Part shown: positions 26,012 through 34,253 of the stretch, piece after piece | How positions within the stretch are numbered: position 1 is the first letter of the stretch | How the letters are laid out: each line of letters starts with the position of its first letter | From: Flavobacteriales bacterium | GTDB taxonomy: Bacteria > Bacteroidota > Bacteroidia > UBA10329 | Direction of reading: 5' to 3' | Length of the DNA stretch: 64,000 nucleotides | Assembly: GCA_020635495.1 (NCBI GenBank) | Contig: JACJZQ010000010.1 | Span: forward strand, 1-64,000 | Notes under the pieces: generated by a model | The model's input: the letters and a program-made list of their open reading frames with translations, nothing else | Databases searched by the model: none | What the model was told of the DNA's origin: nothing | Made by a program: the position numbers and the translations under genes

Positions 26012-27412
26012 TTATCGTAATTCAACGAGTTGTGATTTGCCTGAGAATATTGTGAAATCCTGTTCAATCGTATAGAACGACCGCTTAGATCCGGTTGGTC
26101 TGAAAACCACCTTGTAATTTCCTGGTTGAAGCGGAATGCTTTCTGATGTCAGTTCAGGGTCGAGTGAATAGACCCAATTCAAGGTGTTACCATCCTTCAC
26201 AAAAACATCTCCCACGCCTTTCGATTTGCGCATAATGTGTGCCATGCCAGGTTGTGGAATTTCCACCGTGGTAGTATGGCTTTGCGCCACATTTACGCCT
26301 GAAACATACATCCGCGGAAGCGTCAGGACCTCAAGATCGTAAGTGCCAACCAAGTAACGCTGTTTTCTTCCAACCTTCTGCGTGGTGAGCGTGCTCATTT
26401 CTCCTCCTTGACGCACAATGGCCTGAAGATTTTCATAATCATGCTTGCCCTGCACTTTCATGATAAGATCGCCTTGTGGCGCATCAACAGCAATGATGTT
26501 GTGTATACCAGGAATGAGTTCAATGCTGTCTTTCTGAACCGATGGAACCGTGTGCACTTTCATTCTGTATGAAGCCAGCGGGTCAATGCTCAAGGTGTCA
26601 GGGAGTCCACGGTGATTCATGGTGTGAATCAGATTGTACGTCATCTTACCTGAATTCAGATCATAGAACGTCATGTTCACATCCGTTTCAGTCGGTTCTC
26701 CATTGCTATCGATCAGGTTTACCTGAACCGAAGTCGGGTTGAGTGCTTGAGAAATGACCACATTCAAAACATCTTTCAAAGAACGTTCCGTGTTGGCATT
26801 GAAGTAGGTGCCGATACACTTGAAACGGTCTACCAATTCCAGGTCAAGCCCGATTCCAATTACGAACGGCTTCAACACAATTCCTTTCGATTGCAAAGCC
26901 ATCGACACAGCACAAGGGTCGCCATAGCATTCTTCAATACCATCGGTTATGAGGATGATCATGTTACGGCAATTCACGCAAGGAGTAAAATCCTTTGCCG
27001 ATTGCTCTAAACTGTAGGCAATTGGCGTGGTTCCTTTAGGCTGGATTTTCTCCAACGCTTTCTTGATCTCCCAAGCACCATCAGAGTTGAACGGCACCTC
27101 TAATTTGGTGTCTTTACAATCGCGTTGCGAACCAGAAATGTACGGACTTTGATGGCCGTAAGCTCTGAAGGCCAGGTCAAGATTCTCCACGTTTTTCAAG
27201 CTGTCCAACAACTCGTTGAGCATGTGCTTGGCAATGTCGATCTTCATTCCGCTTTCCCAATGCCCGAACATGCTCTGCGAGCCATCGAAAACGAACAGAA
27301 TCCTATTCTGAACAGCAGATTTTTCTTGAGCAAGGGTTGGTGTAGAGAATCCGAGCAGTAGCCCAGTTCCTAAAAGAATTGAAAGGATATGTTTCCTCAG
27401 GCGGAACATCAT
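26012..27412 (-). CDS. Secreted VWA-domain protein inserted between the transketolase halves
   Basis: 466 residues with a signal peptide (ending TLAQ, about residue 29). A von Willebrand A domain (37-220) has an intact metal-ion-dependent adhesion site: DGSQS at 43-47, Thr128/129 and D157 in LITDGIEE. Cysteines near 99, 145, 148, 162 and 167 suggest disulfides. The C-terminal half is beta-rich with repeated carboxypeptidase-like or PEGA-like strands (YRMKVHTVPSVQKDSIEL, PGNYKVVFRPTG). No T9SS tail is seen, so a periplasmic place is likely. Its function is unknown; the tight packing between tkt genes makes the position notable. Confidence 0.82.
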   Translation of the reverse strand: MMFRLRKHILSILLGTGLLLGFSTPTLAQEKSAVQNRILFVFDGSQSMFGHWESGMKIDIAKHMLNELLDSLKNVENLDLAFRAYGHQSPYISGSQRDCKDTKLEVPFNSDGAWEIKKALEKIQPKGTTPIAYSLEQSAKDFTPCVNCRNMIILITDGIEECYGDPCAVSMALQSKGIVLKPFVIGIGLDLELVDRFKCIGTYFNANTERSLKDVLNVVISQALNPTSVQVNLIDSNGEPTETDVNMTFYDLNSGKMTYNLIHTMNHRGLPDTLSIDPLASYRMKVHTVPSVQKDSIELIPGIHNIIAVDAPQGDLIMKVQGKHDYENLQAIVRQGGEMSTLTTQKVGRKQRYLVGTYDLEVLTLPRMYVSGVNVAQSHTTTVEIPQPGMAHIMRKSKGVGDVFVKDGNTLNWVYSLDPELTSESIPLQPGNYKVVFRPTGSKRSFYTIEQDFTIFSGKSQLVELR

Positions 27413-27422
27413 TTAAAGGAGA

Positions 27423-28268
27423 TCAATAGTCTCCCATGGTTTCTTCCAATTGGCCTAAAGCAGCTTCCAATTGTTCATCATTGGGAGCAACGCCATGCCA
27501 TTTGTGTGTGCCCATCATGTAATCAACTCCCATGCCCATTTCGGTTTTCATGAGATTCACAATTGGAACACCTTTTCCTGTTGCGGCCTTGCATTCGGCC
27601 ATTGTTTTAAGCAGGTCCTCCATGTTGTTGCCATCGCATTCAAAAACCTTCCAGCCGAAAGCCTCAAACTTTGCGCGCAGGTTTCCAAGTGCTATCACAT
27701 CATCCGTGTCACCATCGATCTGCCTTCCATTAACGTCTACGGTGGCTATGATATTGTCGATTTTCTGTGCCGCACCGAACATGGCCGCTTCCCAGATCTG
27801 ACCTTCTTGCAACTCGCCATCTCCATGAAGTGTGTAGACCAACTTGTTTTCACCATTCAGTTTCTTGGTGATGGCAGCGCCCAATCCGCAAGACAATCCC
27901 ATGCCCAAGGAACCCGATGCCATTCTTACCCCAGGTAATCCTTCGTGTGTGGTTGGATGTCCCTGCAAACGGGTATTGATGAATCGGAAGGTTTTCAACT
28001 CTTCAACGGGGAAGTAACCATATCGCGCTAGCACGCTGTACCAAACCGGAGAAATGTGTCCGTTGGATAGAAAGAACAGGTCTTCGCCTTTTCCATCCAT
28101 GGTGAAATGGGAAGCATCAGGCTTCATGATCTCATGATACAGCCCAACAAAGAATTCCACACAACCAAGCGATCCTCCCGGATGACCCGAAGCGGGCGCG
28201 TGAACCATTCTAACTATGTCTCTTCGGGTTTGCGAACAGATACGTTTTAGTTCATCGGGAGAGGGCAT
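27423..28268 (-). CDS. Transketolase, N-terminal subunit
   Basis: 281 residues carrying the thiamine-diphosphate (PP) domain: ASGHPGGSLGCVEFFVGLYH, GSLGMGLSCGLGAAI, and GDGELQEGQIWEAAM with the GDG...N cofactor motif completed by VDVNGRQIDG. The ATG at 28268 is chosen because the alternative TTG at 28292 overlaps a TAnnTTTG promoter box and adds no family similarity. It is the first gene of the six-gene operon ending at 23522. Confidence 0.93.
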   Translation of the reverse strand: MPSPDELKRICSQTRRDIVRMVHAPASGHPGGSLGCVEFFVGLYHEIMKPDASHFTMDGKGEDLFFLSNGHISPVWYSVLARYGYFPVEELKTFRFINTRLQGHPTTHEGLPGVRMASGSLGMGLSCGLGAAITKKLNGENKLVYTLHGDGELQEGQIWEAAMFGAAQKIDNIIATVDVNGRQIDGDTDDVIALGNLRAKFEAFGWKVFECDGNNMEDLLKTMAECKAATGKGVPIVNLMKTEMGMGVDYMMGTHKWHGVAPNDEQLEAALGQLEETMGDY

Positions 28269-28289
28269 GAGGCGATGTTTTGGTTTGCT

Positions 28290-28297
28290 CAAAAGTA
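28290..28297 (-). promoter_or_regulatory. Candidate -7 box (TACTTTTG) of the tkt/VWA/sigma operon
   Basis: The minus strand reads TACTTTTG, matching TAnnTTTG, 22 bases upstream of the tkt N-subunit ATG. No TTG lies at good -33 spacing, so this may be a weak or activator-dependent promoter. Confidence 0.45.
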
Positions 28298-28348
28298 GCC
28301 GAACCGTAGGAGGGATTCGGGCTGCGTTAATAACTTTTGAAAACCGAA

Positions 28349-30073
28349 TTAAGGTTGTTGAGATTGAGTTCTTGGTTCAACCCGATACAGGTTGGCAAAG
28401 CCGAATTCATTCTCTCGCTTTAGCGAAATCTGGTCTTTGAAGAACATGTCGAATGCCTTTTCGGCATTATTTGGGAAGCCCGTGAAAAGGTAGAGATTCT
28501 TGCCTCGTTCTATCTGTGAAACCACCTGTGTCAGCAATAGATAATCATTGTATTGCTTGTTCTTTTCGTCCAAGTTGGCGGGTATCTGTTGGAAAGCAGG
28601 TTTGTTGCCTTTTCCTTGCGATTTCTGGAACATCCCAACGTGGGTGAACTTCCTTCCTTGTGCCTCTACTTGCTTTGGTTGAATCTTGATCATCGCGTAG
28701 CTCACAATGTCATACTTCTCCAAATAATAGAGGTAGCTCACACGGTCCAGTTCATCCACCAGCATCACCGCTGCATTCGTATCGTTCAGGGCTAAGAATT
28801 CCTTCACTGCCTTATGCGGTTGGAAATTATCGGCTAGGAAAAAGGCGTTGTAAATGTTCTGCTCGCGTTTGTTGCGTTCGAGGTTCTTGTCAAGATGCGC
28901 GTTGATCTCCAAATTCTGCCACACAGAATTTCCAAGGCAGAAGATGGCCAACACAGCCACGATGGTTTGTTTAACCGTTTCGTTGAATTTCAATCCGTCA
29001 ATAAATAACGCGGTGATGGCAGCAATAAGAATGGCAAATACAGGTGCGAGATGAACGAACGTCCGTTCGAATGGAACCTTTTCGTGCAGAAAGAGAAATA
29101 GGAACGGAAGCAGAAAAACGACCAAAACCTGCACCAACTTTTTGTGGTCGAAATCCAAATCCTTTTTGGTGAACCAGAAGAATATTCCACCCAAAATCGG
29201 AATCAGCAACAACCAGCGGAAACTGAAGAAGGCCTTCATCACCGAAGGGAAAACAGTCGTCAGCACGAACGCTCTTTCGGGCGGTGCTTTCGACACGAAA
29301 CGGTTGTCGAGCAACTGCTCCATCACAGGTTGATACGCTACAAATGTGATTCCAGCACCTATGCCGATGGCGGCCAAAACCCACAGATGCGGAAAGGAGA
29401 ACAGCGAAGGCCGCTTTTCCTTTTTGCCCTTTTTCGTTTTCTCGTTTCCTCCTTTTTCTCGGAACTGAAGCAGCCAATCAATTCCAATCACGGCACTCAG
29501 TCCGAACAGGAAATAAACATTGCTCGGAATGGTGTAAAGCAGGAAAAAAGAGGTCAGCCCTGTGAGGATAAGATGCGGCAGTTTGCGGTTGTCCAAGTAG
29601 CTCCATCCGTGGTAAATGATCATGCTTACGAACAGCATGCTCATATTGTAGCCGCGCAATTGCAATGAGAAATTCAAAAACGGAATTGTACTGGCTAGGA
29701 AAATGACCGCAAGACTTGCGTAGCGTTCGCTGAAGAATTGTTTGACGGTCAGAAAAACATACACACACGTTCCGATGGCCAACAGTCCTTGTGCCAAGCG
29801 GAGTTTCCAGAGATTATCCAGCAATTCATAGAAATCTCTTTCTCCAATAAGTCGACTCACCAGATTATCGAACAGGTTGAAGAAGATGTGATTTCCTGGT
29901 TCTGGATAGGATGTTCGCGTGGTTTCAAAACTTACCAGTGCGTAGTCTTTCAGGGAAATCAGTTCATCCCACCACGCATCTTGATGCACGTGATGCCACA
30001 TCCAAAGCAGAAGCGGAGTGATTCCTACCAAGAAAAAAACGTAGTTGAATGTGTAGGAATTCTTACTTTCCAT
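28349..30073 (-). CDS. Polytopic membrane protein, GT39/ArnT-like glycosyltransferase family
   Basis: 574 residues with about ten transmembrane helices in the first 400 and a soluble C-terminal part. The first extracytoplasmic loop has HVHQDAWWDELISLKDY, matching the acidic DE motif expected in PMT/ArnT-type GT-C enzymes. These use polyprenyl-phosphate sugars to modify proteins or lipids outside the membrane. The C-terminal region (YYLEKYDIVSYAM and NLYLFTGFPNNAEKAFDMFF) looks like a GT39 periplasmic tail. Donor and acceptor are unknown. It stands alone, divergent from ychF. Confidence 0.72.
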   Translation of the reverse strand: MESKNSYTFNYVFFLVGITPLLLWMWHHVHQDAWWDELISLKDYALVSFETTRTSYPEPGNHIFFNLFDNLVSRLIGERDFYELLDNLWKLRLAQGLLAIGTCVYVFLTVKQFFSERYASLAVIFLASTIPFLNFSLQLRGYNMSMLFVSMIIYHGWSYLDNRKLPHLILTGLTSFFLLYTIPSNVYFLFGLSAVIGIDWLLQFREKGGNEKTKKGKKEKRPSLFSFPHLWVLAAIGIGAGITFVAYQPVMEQLLDNRFVSKAPPERAFVLTTVFPSVMKAFFSFRWLLLIPILGGIFFWFTKKDLDFDHKKLVQVLVVFLLPFLFLFLHEKVPFERTFVHLAPVFAILIAAITALFIDGLKFNETVKQTIVAVLAIFCLGNSVWQNLEINAHLDKNLERNKREQNIYNAFFLADNFQPHKAVKEFLALNDTNAAVMLVDELDRVSYLYYLEKYDIVSYAMIKIQPKQVEAQGRKFTHVGMFQKSQGKGNKPAFQQIPANLDEKNKQYNDYLLLTQVVSQIERGKNLYLFTGFPNNAEKAFDMFFKDQISLKRENEFGFANLYRVEPRTQSQQP

Positions 30074-30136
30074 GAGTTCGATGAGGCGCTAAATTAATGA
30101 AGCCGAATTAGGTCTGAAATGAAATAACCATTGCAT

Positions 30137-30144
30137 TACCTTTG
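30137..30144 (+). promoter_or_regulatory. Candidate -7 box (TACCTTTG) for ychF
   Basis: TACCTTTG matches TAnnTTTG and lies 20 bases upstream of the ychF ATG. A -33 TTG is not clear. Confidence 0.5.
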
Positions 30145-30164
30145 CCGCCTCAAAAAATCGAGCT

Positions 30165-31262
30165 ATGGCTTTACAATGCGGTATCGTGGGACTTCCGAAT
30201 GTTGGGAAATCCACCTTGTTCAATTGCCTTTCCAATGCCAAGGCGCAGGCGGCCAATTTCCCGTTCTGCACCATCGAACCGAACGTGGGGGTGATCACCG
30301 TTCCGGATGATCGTTTGGAGAAATTGGAAGGTCTGGTAAAGCCAGAGCGCGTGGTGCCGACCAACATCGAGATCGTTGATATTGCAGGTCTGGTGAAAGG
30401 AGCCAGCAAGGGTGAAGGATTGGGAAATCAGTTCTTGGGAAACATCCGCGAGACAGATGCCATTATTCATGTGTTGCGTTGCTTTGATGATGGAAACGTG
30501 GTTCACGTGGATGGTTCGGTTGATCCGATTCGTGATAAGGAAGTGATCGATACCGAGCTTCAGTTGAAAGACCTTGACACGGTAGATAAGCGCATTGTGA
30601 AGGTGAGGAAACAGGCCGAGATCGGTCAGAAGGAAGCCAAGTTCGAATATGATGTGCTTTCTATTCTGAAAACGACATTGGAGCAGGGGAAATCTGCTCG
30701 CGCAGCCGATCTGAATGACAATCAACTGGAATTGGCGAAGACATTTCACCTGCTTACACTGAAGCCTGTGTTATATGTCTGTAATGTTGATGAATCTTCG
30801 GTGGTTTCCGGTAACGCCTATTCTGAAAAAGTAAAGGCAGCCGTTGCGGAAGAAAAAGCAGAAGTAATCCTGATCTCTGCTGCGGCCGAAGCTGACATTG
30901 CCAGCTTGGACACGTACGAAGAACGTCAGGAATTCCTTCAGGATATGGGTTTGGAAGAAGCGGGTGTGAACAAGTTGATCCGCGCGGCTTACAAGTTGTT
31001 GGATCTGCAAACCTATTTCACCGCTGGTGTGAAGGAAGTCCGTGCTTGGACCATCCGCAAAGGAATGACAGCTCCACAGGCAGCAGGAGTCATTCACACC
31101 GATTTTGAGAAAGGATTTATCCGCGCAGAAACAATTGCTTACAATGATTTCGTTACACTTGGCTCAGAAGCTGCCGTAAAAGAAGCGGGCAAAATGCGCG
31201 TGGAAGGCAAGGAATATGTGGTGCAAGACGGTGACGTGATGCACTTCCGTTTCAACGTTTAA
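30165..31262 (+). CDS. ychF: Redox/ribosome-associated ATPase YchF (Obg family)
   Basis: 365 residues, the usual length. The G-domain shows GLPNVGKSTLFN (P-loop), FCTIEPNVGVI, DIAGLVKGASKGEGLGNQFL (G3), and a G4 position reading NVDE instead of NKxD. That change is typical of YchF and accounts for its preference for ATP over GTP. A coiled-coil insert (about 130-200) and a C-terminal TGS domain (YFTAGVKEVRAWTI onward) follow. Its stop codon overlaps that of the convergent DUF2177 gene within a shared TTAA. Confidence 0.95.
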   Translation: MALQCGIVGLPNVGKSTLFNCLSNAKAQAANFPFCTIEPNVGVITVPDDRLEKLEGLVKPERVVPTNIEIVDIAGLVKGASKGEGLGNQFLGNIRETDAIIHVLRCFDDGNVVHVDGSVDPIRDKEVIDTELQLKDLDTVDKRIVKVRKQAEIGQKEAKFEYDVLSILKTTLEQGKSARAADLNDNQLELAKTFHLLTLKPVLYVCNVDESSVVSGNAYSEKVKAAVAEEKAEVILISAAAEADIASLDTYEERQEFLQDMGLEEAGVNKLIRAAYKLLDLQTYFTAGVKEVRAWTIRKGMTAPQAAGVIHTDFEKGFIRAETIAYNDFVTLGSEAAVKEAGKMRVEGKEYVVQDGDVMHFRFNV

Positions 31263-31657
31263 AGTACCCAACGGGTGATGTAGAATCCCGCGGTACTCAC
31301 GGCCCCGGTTAGAACAATTCCCCACAGAATATCTACGAAAACAACTTTCAGCGGAAAGCCTTTAAGCGTTGCCAGGTTGGTAAGGTCGTAGGTGGCATAG
31401 GCGAAGAAACCGAAGAGCGCACCGTAGAAGATGGCGTGTTTCACCGAATCGTTTTCTACTGCTGGGAGGATGGAAAAGATGAAGATGCCCACGATGTAAA
31501 TAAGGTAAAAGATGAGTGCAGCGGTCCAGTTGACGTTTTCTTTGAGGAGGTCGCCCAATTGTTCCCAGTAGAATTTTTTGGCCACGAGGCCGAGCCACGT
31601 GAGGTCGATGGCGAAGAAGACAAGGGTGGTGAGAACGTAGCTCAGTATCAGTTTCAT
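31259..31657 (-). CDS. DUF2177 family membrane protein
   Basis: 132 residues with four transmembrane helices. The family signature is visible as FFAIDLTWLGLVAKKFY near the start and FFAYATYDLTNLATLKGFPLKVVFVDILWG toward the end, here split over helices 3 and 4. DUF2177 proteins are small integral membrane proteins of unknown function. It is convergent with ychF and divergent from parE. Confidence 0.82.
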   Translation of the reverse strand: MKLILSYVLTTLVFFAIDLTWLGLVAKKFYWEQLGDLLKENVNWTAALIFYLIYIVGIFIFSILPAVENDSVKHAIFYGALFGFFAYATYDLTNLATLKGFPLKVVFVDILWGIVLTGAVSTAGFYITRWVL

Positions 31658-31807
31658 TTGGTTGGATTTTGCAGATAAACACCGAAAATCGATTTGTGTT
31701 TAAGCCTGTTCAAATCCCTGTTGAAAACCGAAGCACAATAAACTCGACCCCGCATGGGTCTGATACTATATTTATTGTCCTCAAGAACGGAACGTAGGCT
31801 GAAGGAA

Positions 31808-33670
31808 ATGGCGGAAGAAACCAAGTATGGCGCAGAACAGATACGGTCGCTTGAATGGCATGAGCACATTCGGCTGCGGCCGGGCATGTACATCGGGAAA
31901 CTGGGCGATGGGTCGCAGTCGGACGATGGTATTTACATCCTGATAAAGGAGGTGATCGACAACTCCATTGATGAGTTTGTGATGGGCAATGGCAAGACCA
32001 TTGAGGTGACGGTGAAGGACCGTTCGGTGCGGGTGCGCGATTACGGTCGGGGTATTCCGCTGACCAAGGTGGTGGATTGCGTGAGTAAGATCAACACAGG
32101 TGCGAAGTATGATTCGGTGGCGTTTAAGAAGTCGGTGGGTTTAAACGGGGTTGGTACGAAGGCGGTGAACGCGATGTCTTCGAACTTCCTGATCCAGTGT
32201 TTCCGCGAGGAGCAGACGAAGTTGGCGGAGTTCCAGAAAGGGGTAATTACCAACGATGCGGCCATTGAGCCGAGCAGCCAGCGCAAGGGAACGTTGACGT
32301 TCTTTGAGCCTGACGAAACGCTGTTCAAGGGGTATCGCTTCCGCGATGATATTGTGCGGAAGATGATGTGGAACTATTGCTACCTGAACCCAGGTTTGAC
32401 GATAGTCTATAATGGCGAGAAGCTGACATCGGAAAACGGGTTGAAGGACCTGTTGGAGGCGAAGATCGATGATGAGATCCGCTACCCGATCATTCATCTG
32501 AAGGGCGAGGATATTGAAGTGGCGATAACGCACGGGAATTCATCGCGCGAGGAATATTATTCGTTTGTAAACGGACAGCACACGACCATGGGCGGTACGC
32601 ACCAAGGTGCTTTCCGAGAGGCGTTCGTTACCACGGTGAGAACGCACTTCAAAAAGGAGTTTGATGCGAGCGATGTAAGAAGCGGCATTATTGCGGCCAT
32701 TTCTGTGAAGGTGATGGAGCCTGTGTTCGAGAGCCAGACCAAAACGAAATTGGGTTCACAGAATGTGGCGGAGGATGGTCCTTCCATGAAAGCCTTCATT
32801 GGCGATTTCCTGAAGACGGAACTCGACAACTTCCTGCACAAGAATTCGGATGTGGCCGATTTGCTGCTTCGAAGAATCCAACAGGCAGAGCGTGAACGGA
32901 AGGAACTTTCGGGTATCAAGAAATTGGCGCGTGACCGTGCTAAGAAGGCCAGCCTGCATAACAAGAAGCTGCGCGATTGCCGCGTTCATTTCGACTCGAA
33001 CAAGGAACGAGCAGAGGAGACCACGATATTCATCACGGAGGGAGATTCGGCTTCGGGTTCCATTACCAAAAGCCGCGACCCGAACACACAGGCGGTTTTC
33101 AGTTTGCGCGGTAAGCCGCTGAACAGCTATGGACTTTCGCGAAAGGTGGTTTACGAGAACGAGGAGTTCAATCTGCTCCAGGCTGCTTTGAACATTGAAG
33201 ACGGACTGGAAGGTCTGCGCTACAACCGAATTGTAATTGCTACCGATGCGGACGTGGACGGAATGCACATCCGTTTGCTGTTGCTCACCTTCCTGCTCCA
33301 ATTCTTCCCTGACCTGATCAAGAACGGACACGTTTACATCTTGCAGACCCCGCTTTTCCGCGTGCGGAACAAGAAGGAAACGCGCTACTGTTATTCGGAA
33401 GAAGAGCGGAGAGATGCGATTGCCAGCTTAGGAAAGAATCCGGAGATCACGCGATTCAAGGGATTGGGAGAGATCTCACCCGATGAGTTCAAGAATTTCA
33501 TTGGTGAAGACATGCGTTTGGATCCGGTGGAGATCAGAAAGGAAGATCATCTGAGTCAGATGTTGGAGTTCTTCATGGGCAAGAACACGCCCGATAGACA
33601 GGATTTTATCATTGAGCGCCTAAGGGTGGAGAAGGATATTGTTGATGAGGAGAAGGCTATTGAGGCGTGA
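31808..33670 (+). CDS. parE: DNA topoisomerase IV subunit B
   Basis: 620 residues. The GHKL ATPase domain has DNSIDEF, GRGIPL and VGLNGVGTKAVNA. The TOPRIM domain has EGDSASG and DADVDGMHIR, and the C-terminal ITRFKGLGEI segment is typical of type IIA B subunits. With ParC it decatenates sister chromosomes. The ATG at 31808 (MAEETKYGAEQIRSLEWHEH) is chosen; an upstream in-frame start adds 18 residues without similarity. In most Bacteroidota parE and parC are adjacent; here a four-helix-bundle gene sits between them. Confidence 0.93.
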   Translation: MAEETKYGAEQIRSLEWHEHIRLRPGMYIGKLGDGSQSDDGIYILIKEVIDNSIDEFVMGNGKTIEVTVKDRSVRVRDYGRGIPLTKVVDCVSKINTGAKYDSVAFKKSVGLNGVGTKAVNAMSSNFLIQCFREEQTKLAEFQKGVITNDAAIEPSSQRKGTLTFFEPDETLFKGYRFRDDIVRKMMWNYCYLNPGLTIVYNGEKLTSENGLKDLLEAKIDDEIRYPIIHLKGEDIEVAITHGNSSREEYYSFVNGQHTTMGGTHQGAFREAFVTTVRTHFKKEFDASDVRSGIIAAISVKVMEPVFESQTKTKLGSQNVAEDGPSMKAFIGDFLKTELDNFLHKNSDVADLLLRRIQQAERERKELSGIKKLARDRAKKASLHNKKLRDCRVHFDSNKERAEETTIFITEGDSASGSITKSRDPNTQAVFSLRGKPLNSYGLSRKVVYENEEFNLLQAALNIEDGLEGLRYNRIVIATDADVDGMHIRLLLLTFLLQFFPDLIKNGHVYILQTPLFRVRNKKETRYCYSEEERRDAIASLGKNPEITRFKGLGEISPDEFKNFIGEDMRLDPVEIRKEDHLSQMLEFFMGKNTPDRQDFIIERLRVEKDIVDEEKAIEA

Positions 33671-33783
33671 AAAGGGAGAAACGAAAAAGGAAAAAAGAAA
33701 AAGGGGAAAACGGGAAAAGGAAAAACGTGAGGGATTCTTAGGAGGAGAATGAAAAAGGAGAAAACGAAAGCGGGAAAAGGGTG
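33671..33783. repeat. Purine-only low-complexity tract between parE and the four-helix-bundle gene
   Basis: About 110 bases are almost entirely A and G, with repeated GGAAAA/GAAAAAGG/GGGAAAA words and few pyrimidines. No hairpin or gene is visible. It directly precedes the four-helix-bundle gene and, with that gene, separates parE from parC. Confidence 0.7.
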
Positions 33784-34209
33784 ATGGCTTCTAATGGAAC
33801 AACTGAAAATATGGTTGAAGAAGTAGCGGCAAATTATTCTGGTTACCGAAGCTTTAAGGATTTGGAGTGTTGGAAAGCGTGTTTGGAAGTGAGGCGTTGG
33901 TTGGCTTCTGTTGTAAAAAGCTTTCCGAAGGAGGAAAGGTATGAGTTGGTGAGTCAAATGAAGCGGGCATCACGTTCCACCACAGCGAACATTGCTGAGG
34001 GCTATGGACGTTTTCATTTTCAAGAGAATATACAGTTTTGCAGAACTTCCCGTGGTTCATTATATGAACTTATCGACCATCTTTCAGTAGCGGTAGATGA
34101 AGAATATATTTCTCAGGAAAAGAGTGATGAAGGTGAAGCACTCATCAGAAAGTCGATTGCAATAATTAATGGGTACATCAAGTATCTACAAAACCAAAAA
34201 GCACGGTAG
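33784..34209 (+). CDS. Four-helix-bundle protein (23S rRNA intervening-sequence protein family)
   Basis: 141 residues of the S23/IVP family (TIGR02436-type), a small antiparallel four-helix bundle. The signature is visible as SFKDLECWKACLEVRRWL, FPKEERYELVSQMKRASRS, and NIAEGYGRFHFQENIQFC. Members were first found inside intervening sequences of 23S rRNA genes and are also scattered through genomes of this phylum; their role is unknown. The ATG after GTG is chosen. It is wedged between parE and parC behind a purine-rich tract, which looks like an insertion. Confidence 0.88.
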   Translation: MASNGTTENMVEEVAANYSGYRSFKDLECWKACLEVRRWLASVVKSFPKEERYELVSQMKRASRSTTANIAEGYGRFHFQENIQFCRTSRGSLYELIDHLSVAVDEEYISQEKSDEGEALIRKSIAIINGYIKYLQNQKAR

Positions 34210-34253
34210 CATGTACATTTTTCATTTTACCGTTTTTCATATTCACTTAGACA

